Part shown: positions 17,825 through 25,722 of the stretch, one piece after another | Numbering within the stretch: the stretch's first letter is position 1 | How the letters are laid out: each line of letters opens with the position of its first letter | Assembly (NCBI GenBank): GCA_028284225.1 | Contig: JANQSD010000023.1 | Span: 98,050-162,049, forward strand | DNA: 64,000 nt | Direction of reading: 5' to 3' | Origin: Arenicellales bacterium | GTDB lineage: Bacteria > Pseudomonadota > Gammaproteobacteria > Arenicellales > JAHEKD01 | Notes under the pieces: generated by a model | Databases searched by the model: none | Seen by the model: the letters and a program-made list of their open reading frames with translations, nothing else | Told to the model about the DNA's origin: nothing | Program-made: the position numbers and the translations under genes

Positions 17825-17977
17825 AACGTTCGCGTAAGCGACAGAAATACACGGGTAAAGCCGTGGATGAATGAGTGTATTTAGATTGAACATCACAGCT
17901 CTTATTAAACTGTGATGTTCATCGTAACAGTCCAAAAGGGCCGTTACGGTAAGCAATCCGGCTTTAGCCGGGGGAAT
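17825..17977 (+). mobile_element. Possible solo right end of an IS200/IS605-family (TnpB-type) element
   Basis: The gap between cobC and the transporter gene holds a chain of hairpins: TGAACATCACAG / CTGTGATGTTCA (17887-17898 / 17910-17921), an imperfect CGTAAC...GTTACG stem near 17924-17949, and a terminal CCGGC-TTTA-GCCGG stem near 17959-17972 followed by GGGAATCTATTGAG. A small hairpin followed by a G-rich run and a short tail is how right ends of IS605-type elements and TnpB guide-RNA scaffolds look. A short plus-strand reading frame at 17825-17884 could be a TnpB C-terminal remnant. No transposase gene is present. Alternative: an ordinary nest of terminator hairpins between converging operons. 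Confidence 0.35.
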
Positions 17978-18862
17978 CTATTGAGTTTTACTAAGCGCCT
18001 GAATCAATGTGCCTAGATTATGCTCGAACATTTTCTCGTAACTGGTCGCTGGCCCGCCTCGTTCTGATAAGGCATCGGAGTAGATTTTTCCACCAATTTC
18101 TATTCCTGTATCACGGGAGATCTGCTCAACCAATGCCGGGCTGGTGATATTCTCGACAAATAGTGCGCCAGCTCCAGTTTCATTTAGATAATCGATTAGA
18201 GCGGCAAGTTCCTTAGCAGAAGGTTCTGCTTCAGTATCAATGCCAACTGGGGCCAAAAATGTCAGTCCGTATGCACTTTCCAGATAACCGAATGCATCGT
18301 GAGCAGTGACCACGGTTCTTTGATCTGCAGGTAGCTTTTCAATTTTTGCCAGAGCATCTTCATGCATGGTTTGTAAACGTTCTATGTAGGCATCGGCATT
18401 GGCTTTGTAGGTGGTCGCATTGTCAGGGTCGACCATTGCCAGGTTATCAGCAATGTTGGTCACGTAGGTGACTCCGTTAGGCAGTGCATTCCAGGCATGC
18501 GGGTCTATCTCACCATCGACTTCCAGGGGCGTCACGCCATCGGTTGCGGTGAATACCTTGGCTTTGGTGCCGGAATTCTCAATCAGGGTTTGAGACCAGG
18601 TTTCAAAACCCAGGCCATTGACAAAAATGACATCAGCATTTGTGACGGCCTTGGCATCAGCGGTGTTCGGCGTGTAAACATGCGCGTCGGCATCAGGTCC
18701 AACAATGGTTTCAATTTCGGCCAAATCGCCGGCAACCTGGCTGACCATATCTCCAAGGATGGAAAAACTGGCAACAACGTTAATTTTATCCTGTGCTACA
18801 GCAGGCATGTTGCTCAGTAATAAGCCGCCAGTCAGTACCAACGCGCTAAAGATTTTTTTCAT
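17978..18862 (-). CDS. Metal ABC transporter substrate-binding protein (ZnuA/TroA family), candidate cobalt binder
   Basis: A 294-aa periplasmic cluster A-I solute-binding protein with a signal peptide of about 23 residues ending AVAQ. Likely metal ligands are His61 (DAHVY), His122 (DPHAW), His188 (AHDAFGY) and Asp263 (YSDALS), a His3-Asp set like ZnuA rather than the Glu-containing manganese type. The long His-rich loop of true ZnuA before DPHAW is absent. It has AAGGAG upstream of the ATG and overlaps the permease gene. Family knowledge alone suggests Zn or Mn, but the operon starts with a cobalamin riboswitch, so I infer cobalt uptake. Confidence 0.85.
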   Translation of the reverse strand: MKKIFSALVLTGGLLLSNMPAVAQDKINVVASFSILGDMVSQVAGDLAEIETIVGPDADAHVYTPNTADAKAVTNADVIFVNGLGFETWSQTLIENSGTKAKVFTATDGVTPLEVDGEIDPHAWNALPNGVTYVTNIADNLAMVDPDNATTYKANADAYIERLQTMHEDALAKIEKLPADQRTVVTAHDAFGYLESAYGLTFLAPVGIDTEAEPSAKELAALIDYLNETGAGALFVENITSPALVEQISRDTGIEIGGKIYSDALSERGGPATSYEKMFEHNLGTLIQALSKTQ

Positions 18863-19763
18863 CAGAGAGTTCTCCTTGATTCAGGGTTGAGTTTAGTTGA
18901 GTAGAAGTAGTTTTTTCGTTGTTATCAGGCGAAAGACGATTAACAACATGAAAACCTTGCGGTGCAAAAATCAAACTGATAAAGAAAATTATGCCAGCGA
19001 CAAGAACGATTGCAGGACCTGAGGGTACTTCAGGCAAATAAAACGAGACGATCAAGCCAATCCAGCAACTCATTAACGCAAACAAAAAAGTCAGAATTAA
19101 AAAGTGGGTGATGGTGGAGACCCAATAACGTGCTGCGGTAGCCGGCAAAATCATAAGACCCACCGCCATCAATGTGCCCAGTGCCTTGAATGCACCCAAA
19201 AGATTTAACACTACCAGAAACATGAACCACTGGGTCACCAGGCCAGGGTGTTTGGATTGGCTTTCGTGGAATATGGGATCAATGGTGTTGATGATCAACG
19301 GCCGGGTGATTAGAGCGAAACTGATTAACGTAATAGTGGCTGTTGCGCCAATTAACAGCAACGTCTCATCATCAATGCCAAGTATCGAACCAAACAAAAA
19401 ACTCTTCAGTGGTACCGCAGAACCTGCTGCTGAGAGGATGAATATACCGAGCGCAAGTGCAATGAGATAGAGTGAAGCCAGGCTTGCATCTTCACGGATA
19501 ATGGTTCGGCGAGCCAGCAGACTGGTTAGTGCAGCGACTACAACTCCTGCGGATAACCCGCCAATAATCATGGAGACTACTGACAACCCGGAGACGACAA
19601 AAGCAATAACAATGCCCGGAACGATGGCATGCGCCATGGCCTCTCCTGCCAGGGATAAACGCCTGAGAACCAGAAATGCACCAACCGGCGCGACAGAAAA
19701 ACTCAATACTAACGTTGCGGCTAATGCCCGCACCATAAAGGAGTACTCCAACCACTCAAACAT
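18846..19763 (-). CDS. Metal ABC transporter permease (ZnuB/MntB family)
   Basis: A polytopic inner-membrane protein of about 305 aa with 8-9 hydrophobic segments, from VRALAATLVLSFSVAPVGA to AGIIFFISLIFAP. It contains the family motif LSLAGEAMAHAIVPGI near the N-terminus and FKALGTLMAVGLMILPA. I prefer the ATG at 19763, which has AGGA 8 nt upstream and overlaps the ATPase stop by 8 nt; in-frame ATGs at 19772 and 19784 are possible. It forms the channel for the binding protein at 17978-18862 under the riboswitch-led operon. Confidence 0.87.
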   Translation of the reverse strand: MFEWLEYSFMVRALAATLVLSFSVAPVGAFLVLRRLSLAGEAMAHAIVPGIVIAFVVSGLSVVSMIIGGLSAGVVVAALTSLLARRTIIREDASLASLYLIALALGIFILSAAGSAVPLKSFLFGSILGIDDETLLLIGATATITLISFALITRPLIINTIDPIFHESQSKHPGLVTQWFMFLVVLNLLGAFKALGTLMAVGLMILPATAARYWVSTITHFLILTFLFALMSCWIGLIVSFYLPEVPSGPAIVLVAGIIFFISLIFAPQGFHVVNRLSPDNNEKTTSTQLNSTLNQGELSDEKNL

Positions 19764-20514
19764 ATTGCTCATCCTGATTGGCATACATGGATTCGAACCA
19801 GGTGGCCTGGCTTTGCGATAAGTAGCCGTAGTTCACCAGATTATGAGTGGTTAGTATTTGCTTGGGCTGACCGAATAACGCACCGTCTGATCCAAGTAAA
19901 AGCACTGAATTACAGTGCTGTAACACCGCAGAAAGATCGTGTAATACGAGAACTACAGTTCGGCCTTCTGCGGCCCAATCGTCGATCAGTGTCAGCAGCT
20001 CGGCCTCAGTTGTCTGATCAACGGCGGTGAAGGGTTCATCCAACAAGATCAATGATGCATTTTGTATAATTGTGCGAGCAAAAAGAGCGCGTTGCAGCTG
20101 GCCGGCTGAAAGCTTATAGAGCGGCATATCAGCGATCTCGATAATGCCGGTGCGCTCAAGTGCAGTGTTGATCCGGTTTTGGCAGGCTTTATCCACCTTG
20201 CCTAGTATCCCCAGCCCTGGCCAAGCGCCCATAGCGGCCAGATCACGAACCCTGAGTGGAAAGTGATTATCAAATCCTGAACCCTGGCCCAGACAGGCGA
20301 TGATTTCTGGTTTAGTGTTACCCCAGCGTAGTTCTCCGGCCAGAGGCGGCAGGTTGCCCAGCAGTGTTTTAATCAGCGTCGATTTCCCTGAACCATTTTG
20401 ACCGACAACCGCAAATACATCCCCTAGAGTGACTTCGAACGTCACTCCTTTCAAAATGGGGACATCTCGATAGCCAAGTGTCAGTCCGGCTGCCGAGAGC
20501 AGAGTAGGTTGCAT
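19756..20514 (-). CDS. Metal ABC transporter ATP-binding protein (ZnuC/MntA family)
   Basis: ABC ATPase of 252 aa. Walker A is [12 protein letters not shown] near residue 38, the signature is KLSAGQLQRA near 138, and Walker B is SLILLDEPFTAVD near 158, followed by the H-loop VLHDLS. It powers the permease encoded next. It begins 20 bp after the small membrane ORF at 20535-20672 and overlaps the permease gene, so all four genes form one unit below the riboswitch. Substrate is inferred from regulation to be cobalt. Confidence 0.88.
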   Translation of the reverse strand: MQPTLLSAAGLTLGYRDVPILKGVTFEVTLGDVFAVVGQNGSGKSTLIKTLLGNLPPLAGELRWGNTKPEIIACLGQGSGFDNHFPLRVRDLAAMGAWPGLGILGKVDKACQNRINTALERTGIIEIADMPLYKLSAGQLQRALFARTIIQNASLILLDEPFTAVDQTTEAELLTLIDDWAAEGRTVVLVLHDLSAVLQHCNSVLLLGSDGALFGQPKQILTTHNLVNYGYLSQSQATWFESMYANQDEQYV

Positions 20515-20534
20515 TTAATGTTTTAAATGACTAA

Positions 20535-20672
20535 TCAAGTGCCAACGGTGGCAGCTATTACTATCCAAAGCAAAGAGCAGACTACACCGATAATGATTAA
20601 ATGCTGTAAGGTACTGGCTGAAGTTAGATCAAGTTCAAGTCGCTGACTGACTTGTCGTTTATTTAAAGACAT
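20535..20672 (-). CDS. 45-aa single-span membrane protein, first gene of the riboswitch-controlled transporter operon
   Basis: Short ORF not found by length-based calling: starts MSLNKRQVSQRLELDL, then a hydrophobic span (LIIIGVVCSLLWIVIAA) and a short end VGT. The ATG has AGGAG with 8-nt spacing (20681-20685). It lies between the cobalamin riboswitch and the ABC ATPase. By position it resembles small membrane partners of cobalt transporters such as CbtB or CbiN, but it lacks the C-terminal His motif of CbtB and I recognise no family. It could help transport assembly or serve as a translated leader. Confidence 0.6.
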   Translation of the reverse strand: MSLNKRQVSQRLELDLTSASTLQHLIIIGVVCSLLWIVIAATVGT

Positions 20673-20724
20673 TGGCAAAACTCCTGGGACACCCGCCCAC
20701 GTTGGCTTAAAAATTCATTTCCCT

Positions 20725-20910
20725 GGCAGGTCTTCTGGCTTATGGTCATCGGGGTTGTGTGCTTGTCTTCCCGGATTCGTTGTTCCAGTGACACGTCTTG
20801 CACTCCCTACCACATACAGATGCGGGTACAGCCTCGGCTTTGCCTTGACTCAAGCTCAGCTTACCGAGTTCCCTATTAAGCCTCAGCCCCTTTTAGGCTT
20901 GGCACCAGGT
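20725..20910 (-). promoter_or_regulatory. Cobalamin (AdoCbl-type) riboswitch
   Basis: Read on the minus strand, the landmarks occur in order: CCTGGTGCC at the 5' base, GGGAACTCGGT, GCTGTACCCGCA, the GTCACTGG core segment, GGGAAGACAAGC, and the B12 box AGCCAGAAGACCTGCC at 20725-20740. This is the classic aptamer core and spacing. No T-rich terminator follows. The B12-box end CCTGCC can pair with GGCGGG (20692-20697), and GGGA after the box can pair with UCCC next to the Shine-Dalgarno AGGAG (20681-20685), so translational control is likely. Confidence 0.93.
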
Positions 20911-20917
20911 GACTGGA

Positions 20918-20946
20918 ATTCTGAATTTAAAGCGTGGTTATGTCAA
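20918..20946 (-). promoter_or_regulatory. Sigma70-type promoter driving the riboswitch and transporter operon
   Basis: On the minus strand a perfect TTGACA (20941-20946) is followed after 17 bp by CAGAAT (20918-20923). The start point would fall just before the riboswitch 5' base. It lies 27 bp or more downstream of the bluB stop, giving the transporter operon its own promoter. Confidence 0.6.
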
Positions 20947-20972
20947 GTGAAGGATGTTTGAAAGTGCTCAAA

Positions 20973-21659
20973 TTAACCACATGATTTGTTTTGTTGCCGA
21001 TTGGTCCTAGAGCTGGAATATTGTTCAAAATGCACCGCAGAGCTTTTTCGGCGGCGTTTTTTCCAATCGAGGATTTCCAGTTCCGGTTTATCGAGGAAGT
21101 CGTTGACATAACCAAGACATAAATAGCCGATCAGCTCGTGATCGTCCGGTACTTGCAGCACTTTTTTGACATCTTGAGGGTCAAGTATACTGACCCATCC
21201 CAGGCCGATATTATAGGCACGAGCCATCAACCATAGGTTCTGGATGGCACAAACTACACTATAACGGCCAACTTCTTCCATGCTGTTTTGACCTAGCACG
21301 GCTTCCTGAGGGGGATTATAAAAAACGGCTAAATTGAATGCCGATTCCAAAATGCCTTCGAGTTTGAGTTGTTTATAGTGATTCTTTTTATCGCCTTCAA
21401 ATTCTTCAGTTGCACATTGATTGGCTTGTTTGAAATTCTGAACAATTTTTTTACGAGTTTCCAAGTCTCTAACAATGATGAATTCCCACGGTTCGGACAG
21501 ACCGACAGAAGGTGCAGTCATGGCCGCAGAGAGTAATTCCAGAATTATTTCATCGTTAACCGGTTGATCAGAAAAGTGATTACCTCGCACATCACGGCGT
21601 GACTCCATGATATGCATTAGCATTTCACGGGAAGTTTGGTCAAAAAACGAAGTGCTCAC
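20973..21659 (-). CDS. bluB: 5,6-dimethylbenzimidazole synthase BluB
   Basis: Flavin-destroying nitroreductase-fold enzyme that turns FMNH2 and O2 into dimethylbenzimidazole, the lower ligand of B12. It has 228 aa. Motifs include SRRDVRGNHF, SAAMTAPSVGLSEPWEF and VSILDP near residue 155, all typical of BluB rather than general nitroreductases. The start overlaps the 3' end of cobB by 20 nt. Because the reaction needs oxygen, the organism lives at least partly under oxic conditions. Confidence 0.93.
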   Translation of the reverse strand: MSTSFFDQTSREMLMHIMESRRDVRGNHFSDQPVNDEIILELLSAAMTAPSVGLSEPWEFIIVRDLETRKKIVQNFKQANQCATEEFEGDKKNHYKQLKLEGILESAFNLAVFYNPPQEAVLGQNSMEEVGRYSVVCAIQNLWLMARAYNIGLGWVSILDPQDVKKVLQVPDDHELIGYLCLGYVNDFLDKPELEILDWKKRRRKSSAVHFEQYSSSRTNRQQNKSCG

Positions 21660-23007
21660 TTTGGTCTAAATCTGTTGTAAGTTGTGTTTTGGCAATGTCA
21701 ATCAAGTGGATAAACGAGGAACAAATATTGCCGCGATGATAACCTGTGTTTGGCAGCGTTACACCTGTTGCATTGGCCATTTTGAATAGCGGCATGTCGT
21801 CAGGTTCAGCGAGTTCCTGGCTGTAATGAAATTCATGGCCGTTATAAATTGTACCGGTTGTACCAAGCAGGTTATCCTGAGTCAGTTCAAGTTTCCGATA
21901 ACCCAAGGTCATTTTGGGTTTAGAAAACGATGTTCTATGCGGCAATAAACCGGCCATGGGATACTCTTTTTGATCTTTGCCGGTAATAGATTGACCTAAC
22001 ACCATGTGGCCGCCGCATTCCGCATAAATGGTTTTGTTGTGTTGTGCAGCGTCTGTCAATGATTGCTTGAAGTTTTGCGCCGTCTCTAAAGCAGGTAAAT
22101 GCAGTTCCGGATAGCCGCCTGGTAAAAATACGGTATCACAGCTCGAGTCAGGCGTTTCATCAGAGAGTGGCGAGAAATAACTGATTTCACTGCCATTTTT
22201 ATTCCACGAACTGATGAAGTGGGCGTAAACAAATGAAAAAGCATCATCTTTAGCTATAGCAATATGTTTACCTAGTGGTGCTATGGTTTTAAGTTCATCA
22301 CCAACAATCTGTTGAGGCAACGAGCAGGCTTGTGCGTGATTTTGTATTAGACTTAGATTTAGGTGCGGTTTTAAATGCTCAGCAACCTTATCGATAAAAA
22401 CATCAATATTTTTATGCTCATGAGCTTGATGAAGTCCCAAATGACGGCTTGGCCTTTCAAGATCAGGGTTTCTGGGTATGATGCCAAGCACAGCAATGTT
22501 TAGAGGTTTTAAAACTTGTTTTAACATTTCGGCATGTTTGCTGCTGCCGACTTTATTGAGAATAATTCCGGCAATCTCTACGTCTTTGCGGTATGACAAA
22601 AACCCTTTAACCAAGGCACCCACTGAGTGTGACTGTTTGCTGGCGTCAATAATAAGAATTACTGGCCAACCCGTAAGCCTGGCCAAATCAGCGGTCGAAC
22701 CTGAATCAGGAGTCACGCCGTCGAATAATCCCATCATGCCTTCAACTAAATTAAATTTGTTAGCACCTAGATGAGCGATAATTTGAGCGATTAACAACGG
22801 TCGCATTGCCCAGGGGTCTAGATTGTGACATTCGCTTTTACTGGCCAAGCTGTGATAATGGGTATCAATATAGTCCGGACCGACTTTGTAAGCCTGAGGT
22901 TGTTGACCGGCTTGTAATAATAGCCTCAATAATCCAAGAGTAATTGTTGTCTTGCCGCTGCCGGAACTAGGTGCGGCCAGGATGATGCCAGAATAATCTC
23001 GTTTCAT
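21640..23007 (-). CDS. cobB: Cobyrinic (hydrogenobyrinic) acid a,c-diamide synthase CobB/CbiA
   Basis: Glutamine-dependent amidotransferase, 455 aa, acting on side chains a and c. The N-terminal P-loop is APSSGSGKTTITLG at 11-24, followed by KVGPDYIDTHYH. The C-terminal triad-type glutaminase has YAECGGHMVLG near residue 330 and GYRKLEL. CobQ (7314-8759) does the later amidations. It overlaps cobA by 4 nt and bluB by 20 nt in a compact minus-strand operon. Confidence 0.94.
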   Translation of the reverse strand: MKRDYSGIILAAPSSGSGKTTITLGLLRLLLQAGQQPQAYKVGPDYIDTHYHSLASKSECHNLDPWAMRPLLIAQIIAHLGANKFNLVEGMMGLFDGVTPDSGSTADLARLTGWPVILIIDASKQSHSVGALVKGFLSYRKDVEIAGIILNKVGSSKHAEMLKQVLKPLNIAVLGIIPRNPDLERPSRHLGLHQAHEHKNIDVFIDKVAEHLKPHLNLSLIQNHAQACSLPQQIVGDELKTIAPLGKHIAIAKDDAFSFVYAHFISSWNKNGSEISYFSPLSDETPDSSCDTVFLPGGYPELHLPALETAQNFKQSLTDAAQHNKTIYAECGGHMVLGQSITGKDQKEYPMAGLLPHRTSFSKPKMTLGYRKLELTQDNLLGTTGTIYNGHEFHYSQELAEPDDMPLFKMANATGVTLPNTGYHRGNICSSFIHLIDIAKTQLTTDLDQSEHFVF

Positions 23008-23804
23008 TCGGTTACTGCTTGCTCTGCAAGCCAGTTGAGCTGTGATCGTAACGTAACGTTTTTGCCTATTATAACGATGCAGGGGGTAGCAATATTCCAG
23101 TCCTCTGAATAGCTTTTACATTTTTGCAAAGTGGTTTCCAGCACGCTTTGTTGATCAGTCGTGGCGCTGCTGATTAACGCTACAGGCTCTTTTTTACAGC
23201 GGCCACTATCGATTAATTTTTGAGCAATCAAGTCTAACCGATGTAAAGTCATGTAGAGCACTAGTGTGCCGCCGGTGGTGGCTAAGGTCGTCCAGTCAAC
23301 TTTGTCGATTTCCTCATTATTAGCATTATGTCCGGTGATGAAACTGACCACAGAATTGTAATCACGATGAGTAATCGGGATGCCGGCATAGGCTGGACCG
23401 GCAACACCACTGGTTATCCCGGGGATTACTTTGAAAGGAATATTGTGTTTGACCAAGGCCAATGCTTCTTCGCCACCACGGCCGAATACGAATGGATCGC
23501 CACCTTTTAACCTGACAACTCGCTTGCCTTTTTGAGCCAACTCCACCAGTTTTAATGAAATATCTTTTTGCTGGGGAGAGGGTTTGCCGCCGCGTTTGCC
23601 GGAATAAATTTTCTCTGTTGCCTCGTCGGCTAAATCCAAAATTTGTGGATTTATTAGAGCGTCGTAAACCAAACAATCTGCTGATTGAATCGCCTTTAAG
23701 GCTGACAAGGATAATAATCCTATATCACCAGGACCTGCGCCGACCAGCCAGACCTGGCCTGGCTGGACCTCAGGAAATTGATCCGATAATTCTTGTAACT
23801 GCAT
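23004..23804 (-). CDS. cobA: Uroporphyrinogen-III C-methyltransferase CobA (SUMT)
   Basis: Methylates uroporphyrinogen III at C2 and C7 to precorrin-2, the entry point to the corrin pathway. About 266 aa from the ATG at 23804. Motifs: WLVGAGPGDIGLLSL near residue 18, VRLKGGDPFVFGRGGEE near 95, VIPGITSGVAGPAYAGIP. A longer frame reaches back to 23945 but would overlap divergent cbiD and adds a non-conserved segment, so I chose the ATG just before QLQELSDQ. It shares a 46-bp divergent gap with cbiD. Confidence 0.92.
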   Translation of the reverse strand: MQLQELSDQFPEVQPGQVWLVGAGPGDIGLLSLSALKAIQSADCLVYDALINPQILDLADEATEKIYSGKRGGKPSPQQKDISLKLVELAQKGKRVVRLKGGDPFVFGRGGEEALALVKHNIPFKVIPGITSGVAGPAYAGIPITHRDYNSVVSFITGHNANNEEIDKVDWTTLATTGGTLVLYMTLHRLDLIAQKLIDSGRCKKEPVALISSATTDQQSVLETTLQKCKSYSEDWNIATPCIVIIGKNVTLRSQLNWLAEQAVTE

Positions 23805-23850
23805 GGATAGTGCTTTATAACAACCCAATAACGTTAAATATAGTACTTGC

Positions 23851-24963
23851 TTGCAACAATCATCAGCACCAACTGACCCAACAACAAGCCCTGACAAATT
23901 AAGGAAGGGTTGGACCACGGGTGCCTGTGCAACAGCGGCTGCCAAAGCCGCTTATCATAGCTTAATCACCGGCAGCAAGGTAGCAAAAGTAGCAATAACG
24001 TTGCCTCGGGGTCAACAGGTTGAATTCAAGCTTGAATCACTGGAAATAATTGATGAAATCACAGCAAAGGCGAGTGTAATTAAAGATGCAGGCGATGATC
24101 CTGATGTGACTCATGGTGCTGAAATCTTCAGCACCATCAGGCTCACGCAGCAGCCGGGTATTCAATTTAAAGCGGGTAAAGGTGTGGGTACTGTCACTCG
24201 TCCAGGTTTGAAACTGGCTGTTGGGGAGCCCGCCATTAATCCGGTGCCAAGGCAAATGATGGAGCAGATGATTGGTGAATTAGCCCATCATTATGATCAA
24301 CCCGGGGATGTTGAAATAACAATCAGTATTCCCAATGGCGAGGAATTGGCTAAACGAACTTTGAATGGTCGATTGGGCATAGTTGGTGGGTTATCTATTT
24401 TGGGCACCACGGGAATTGTCAAACCATATTCCTGTTCGGCTTGGATTGATTCTATTCATCGGGGTATTGATGTGGCCAAAGCCTCGAAGATTGAGCATGT
24501 AGCCGCTTGCACTGGCAGTACCTCAGAACAGGCGGTTCAACGCTATTTGGGGTTGGCCGATGTAGCAATGTTGGAAATGGGGGATTTTGTTGGTGCAGTT
24601 TTGAAATATTTACGCAAGCATCCGATTCCCAAGCTAACCATTGGCGGTGGTTTTGGCAAAATCTGTAAGTTAGCGATGGGATATATAAATTTACACTCCA
24701 AAGAATCGAAAATAGATTTTAGTTGGCTGGCAGAGCAGGCCAAGTTGGTCGGTGCTGATGAAGCTTTAAGTAAACACATTGTTAATGCCAATACCGCGCT
24801 TGAAGTTCTTGAAACTTCATTAAAAGCTGACCTCAATCTACCAACACATATTGCTGCTTTGGCGCAGAAACAAATCACCGAGCGACTCGATGATAATATG
24901 TCAGTTAATGTGATAATTGTTGATCGTGACGGTCAAGTAGTTGGAGAAACCGTTGAAGGTTAA
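23851..24963 (+). CDS. cbiD: Cobalt-precorrin-5B C1-methyltransferase CbiD
   Basis: CbiD methylates C1 in the anaerobic route; it is also found in some aerobic-type clusters that lack CobF. It has 370 aa. The signature LRKGWTTGACATAAAKAAY begins at about residue 17, and GTTGIVKPYS is central. The start is TTG at 23851; no ATG or GTG is available after the upstream stop at 23818-23820, and no clear Shine-Dalgarno site is seen. It overlaps the next gene, cobK, by 11 nt or more. Confidence 0.92.
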   Translation: MQQSSAPTDPTTSPDKLRKGWTTGACATAAAKAAYHSLITGSKVAKVAITLPRGQQVEFKLESLEIIDEITAKASVIKDAGDDPDVTHGAEIFSTIRLTQQPGIQFKAGKGVGTVTRPGLKLAVGEPAINPVPRQMMEQMIGELAHHYDQPGDVEITISIPNGEELAKRTLNGRLGIVGGLSILGTTGIVKPYSCSAWIDSIHRGIDVAKASKIEHVAACTGSTSEQAVQRYLGLADVAMLEMGDFVGAVLKYLRKHPIPKLTIGGGFGKICKLAMGYINLHSKESKIDFSWLAEQAKLVGADEALSKHIVNANTALEVLETSLKADLNLPTHIAALAQKQITERLDDNMSVNVIIVDRDGQVVGETVEG

Positions 24964-25720
24964 GCTATTGGTTTTAGGTGGAACTACACTGGCCAGAGAA
25001 CTGCTTGACAGTTTAGCAGAGTATTCGCAATTTCATACAACTGTATGTCTAACAAGGAAGACAACGGGTTATGAGCAGGCTGACCGTCAAATTGTTGGAT
25101 TATTAAATGGGGAATCAGCTCTTATTGAACTCATCAAGTCTCAGAAAATTGATTGGTTGATTGATGCTACGCACCCGTTTGCGAAGGAAATTTCGGAAAC
25201 TGCGCTTATAGCCAGCACGGATACTAAAGTGCCGTTGTTGGCTTTGCAAAATAAGGCCTGGGCTAAGCGAGACGGTGATAACTGGATCGAAGTCAACGAC
25301 CATGGTGAAGCAATTAATTATTTGTCTAAGTTGGCCAATAATAGCCATGTTTTTTTGAGTGTTGGCGGCAGGAGAATTCGGGGTTATGCCCGGTTGAAAT
25401 CAATTCGATTAACCGCAAGGTGCATTCGTACCGACTTTGTTTCGAAAACTGAGAATATAAAAATAATAAAACAAAAAGGACCGTTTGATATTAATAATGA
25501 ACGTGAGTTGTTTAAACGTGAACAATTTGATTATTTGGTAACAAAAAATGCTGGCACACAGGCAACTTACAGTAAAATACAAGCCGCAAGAGAGTTTAAT
25601 GTACCTGTAGTAATGATTCAGCGAATTGAATATGAAACTGGAATAAAATTCCAAGTCCCTGAGCAATTAGTTGATTTCATCGCTAGCCATATCAAGCCAC
25701 ACACCGGAACAAGTCATTAA
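24953..25720 (+). CDS. cobK: Precorrin-6A reductase CobK/CbiJ
   Basis: NAD(P)H-dependent reductase of the corrin macrocycle, about 255 aa. It starts KVKLLVLGGTTLARELL with the nucleotide-binding loop, has DATHPFAKEISE near residue 65, and LSVGGRRI near 125. I chose TTG at 24953 because GGAG (24943-24946) is 6 nt upstream; another TTG at 24941 is in frame. It is coupled to cbiD and followed within 2 bp by the metal permease gene. Confidence 0.9.
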   Translation: MKVKLLVLGGTTLARELLDSLAEYSQFHTTVCLTRKTTGYEQADRQIVGLLNGESALIELIKSQKIDWLIDATHPFAKEISETALIASTDTKVPLLALQNKAWAKRDGDNWIEVNDHGEAINYLSKLANNSHVFLSVGGRRIRGYARLKSIRLTARCIRTDFVSKTENIKIIKQKGPFDINNERELFKREQFDYLVTKNAGTQATYSKIQAAREFNVPVVMIQRIEYETGIKFQVPEQLVDFIASHIKPHTGTSH

Positions 25721-25722
25721 CT

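Noticed and set aside
23805..23945. N-terminal extension of CobA
   Set aside because: It would overlap divergent cbiD, and the extra residues are unlike the CobA family start.
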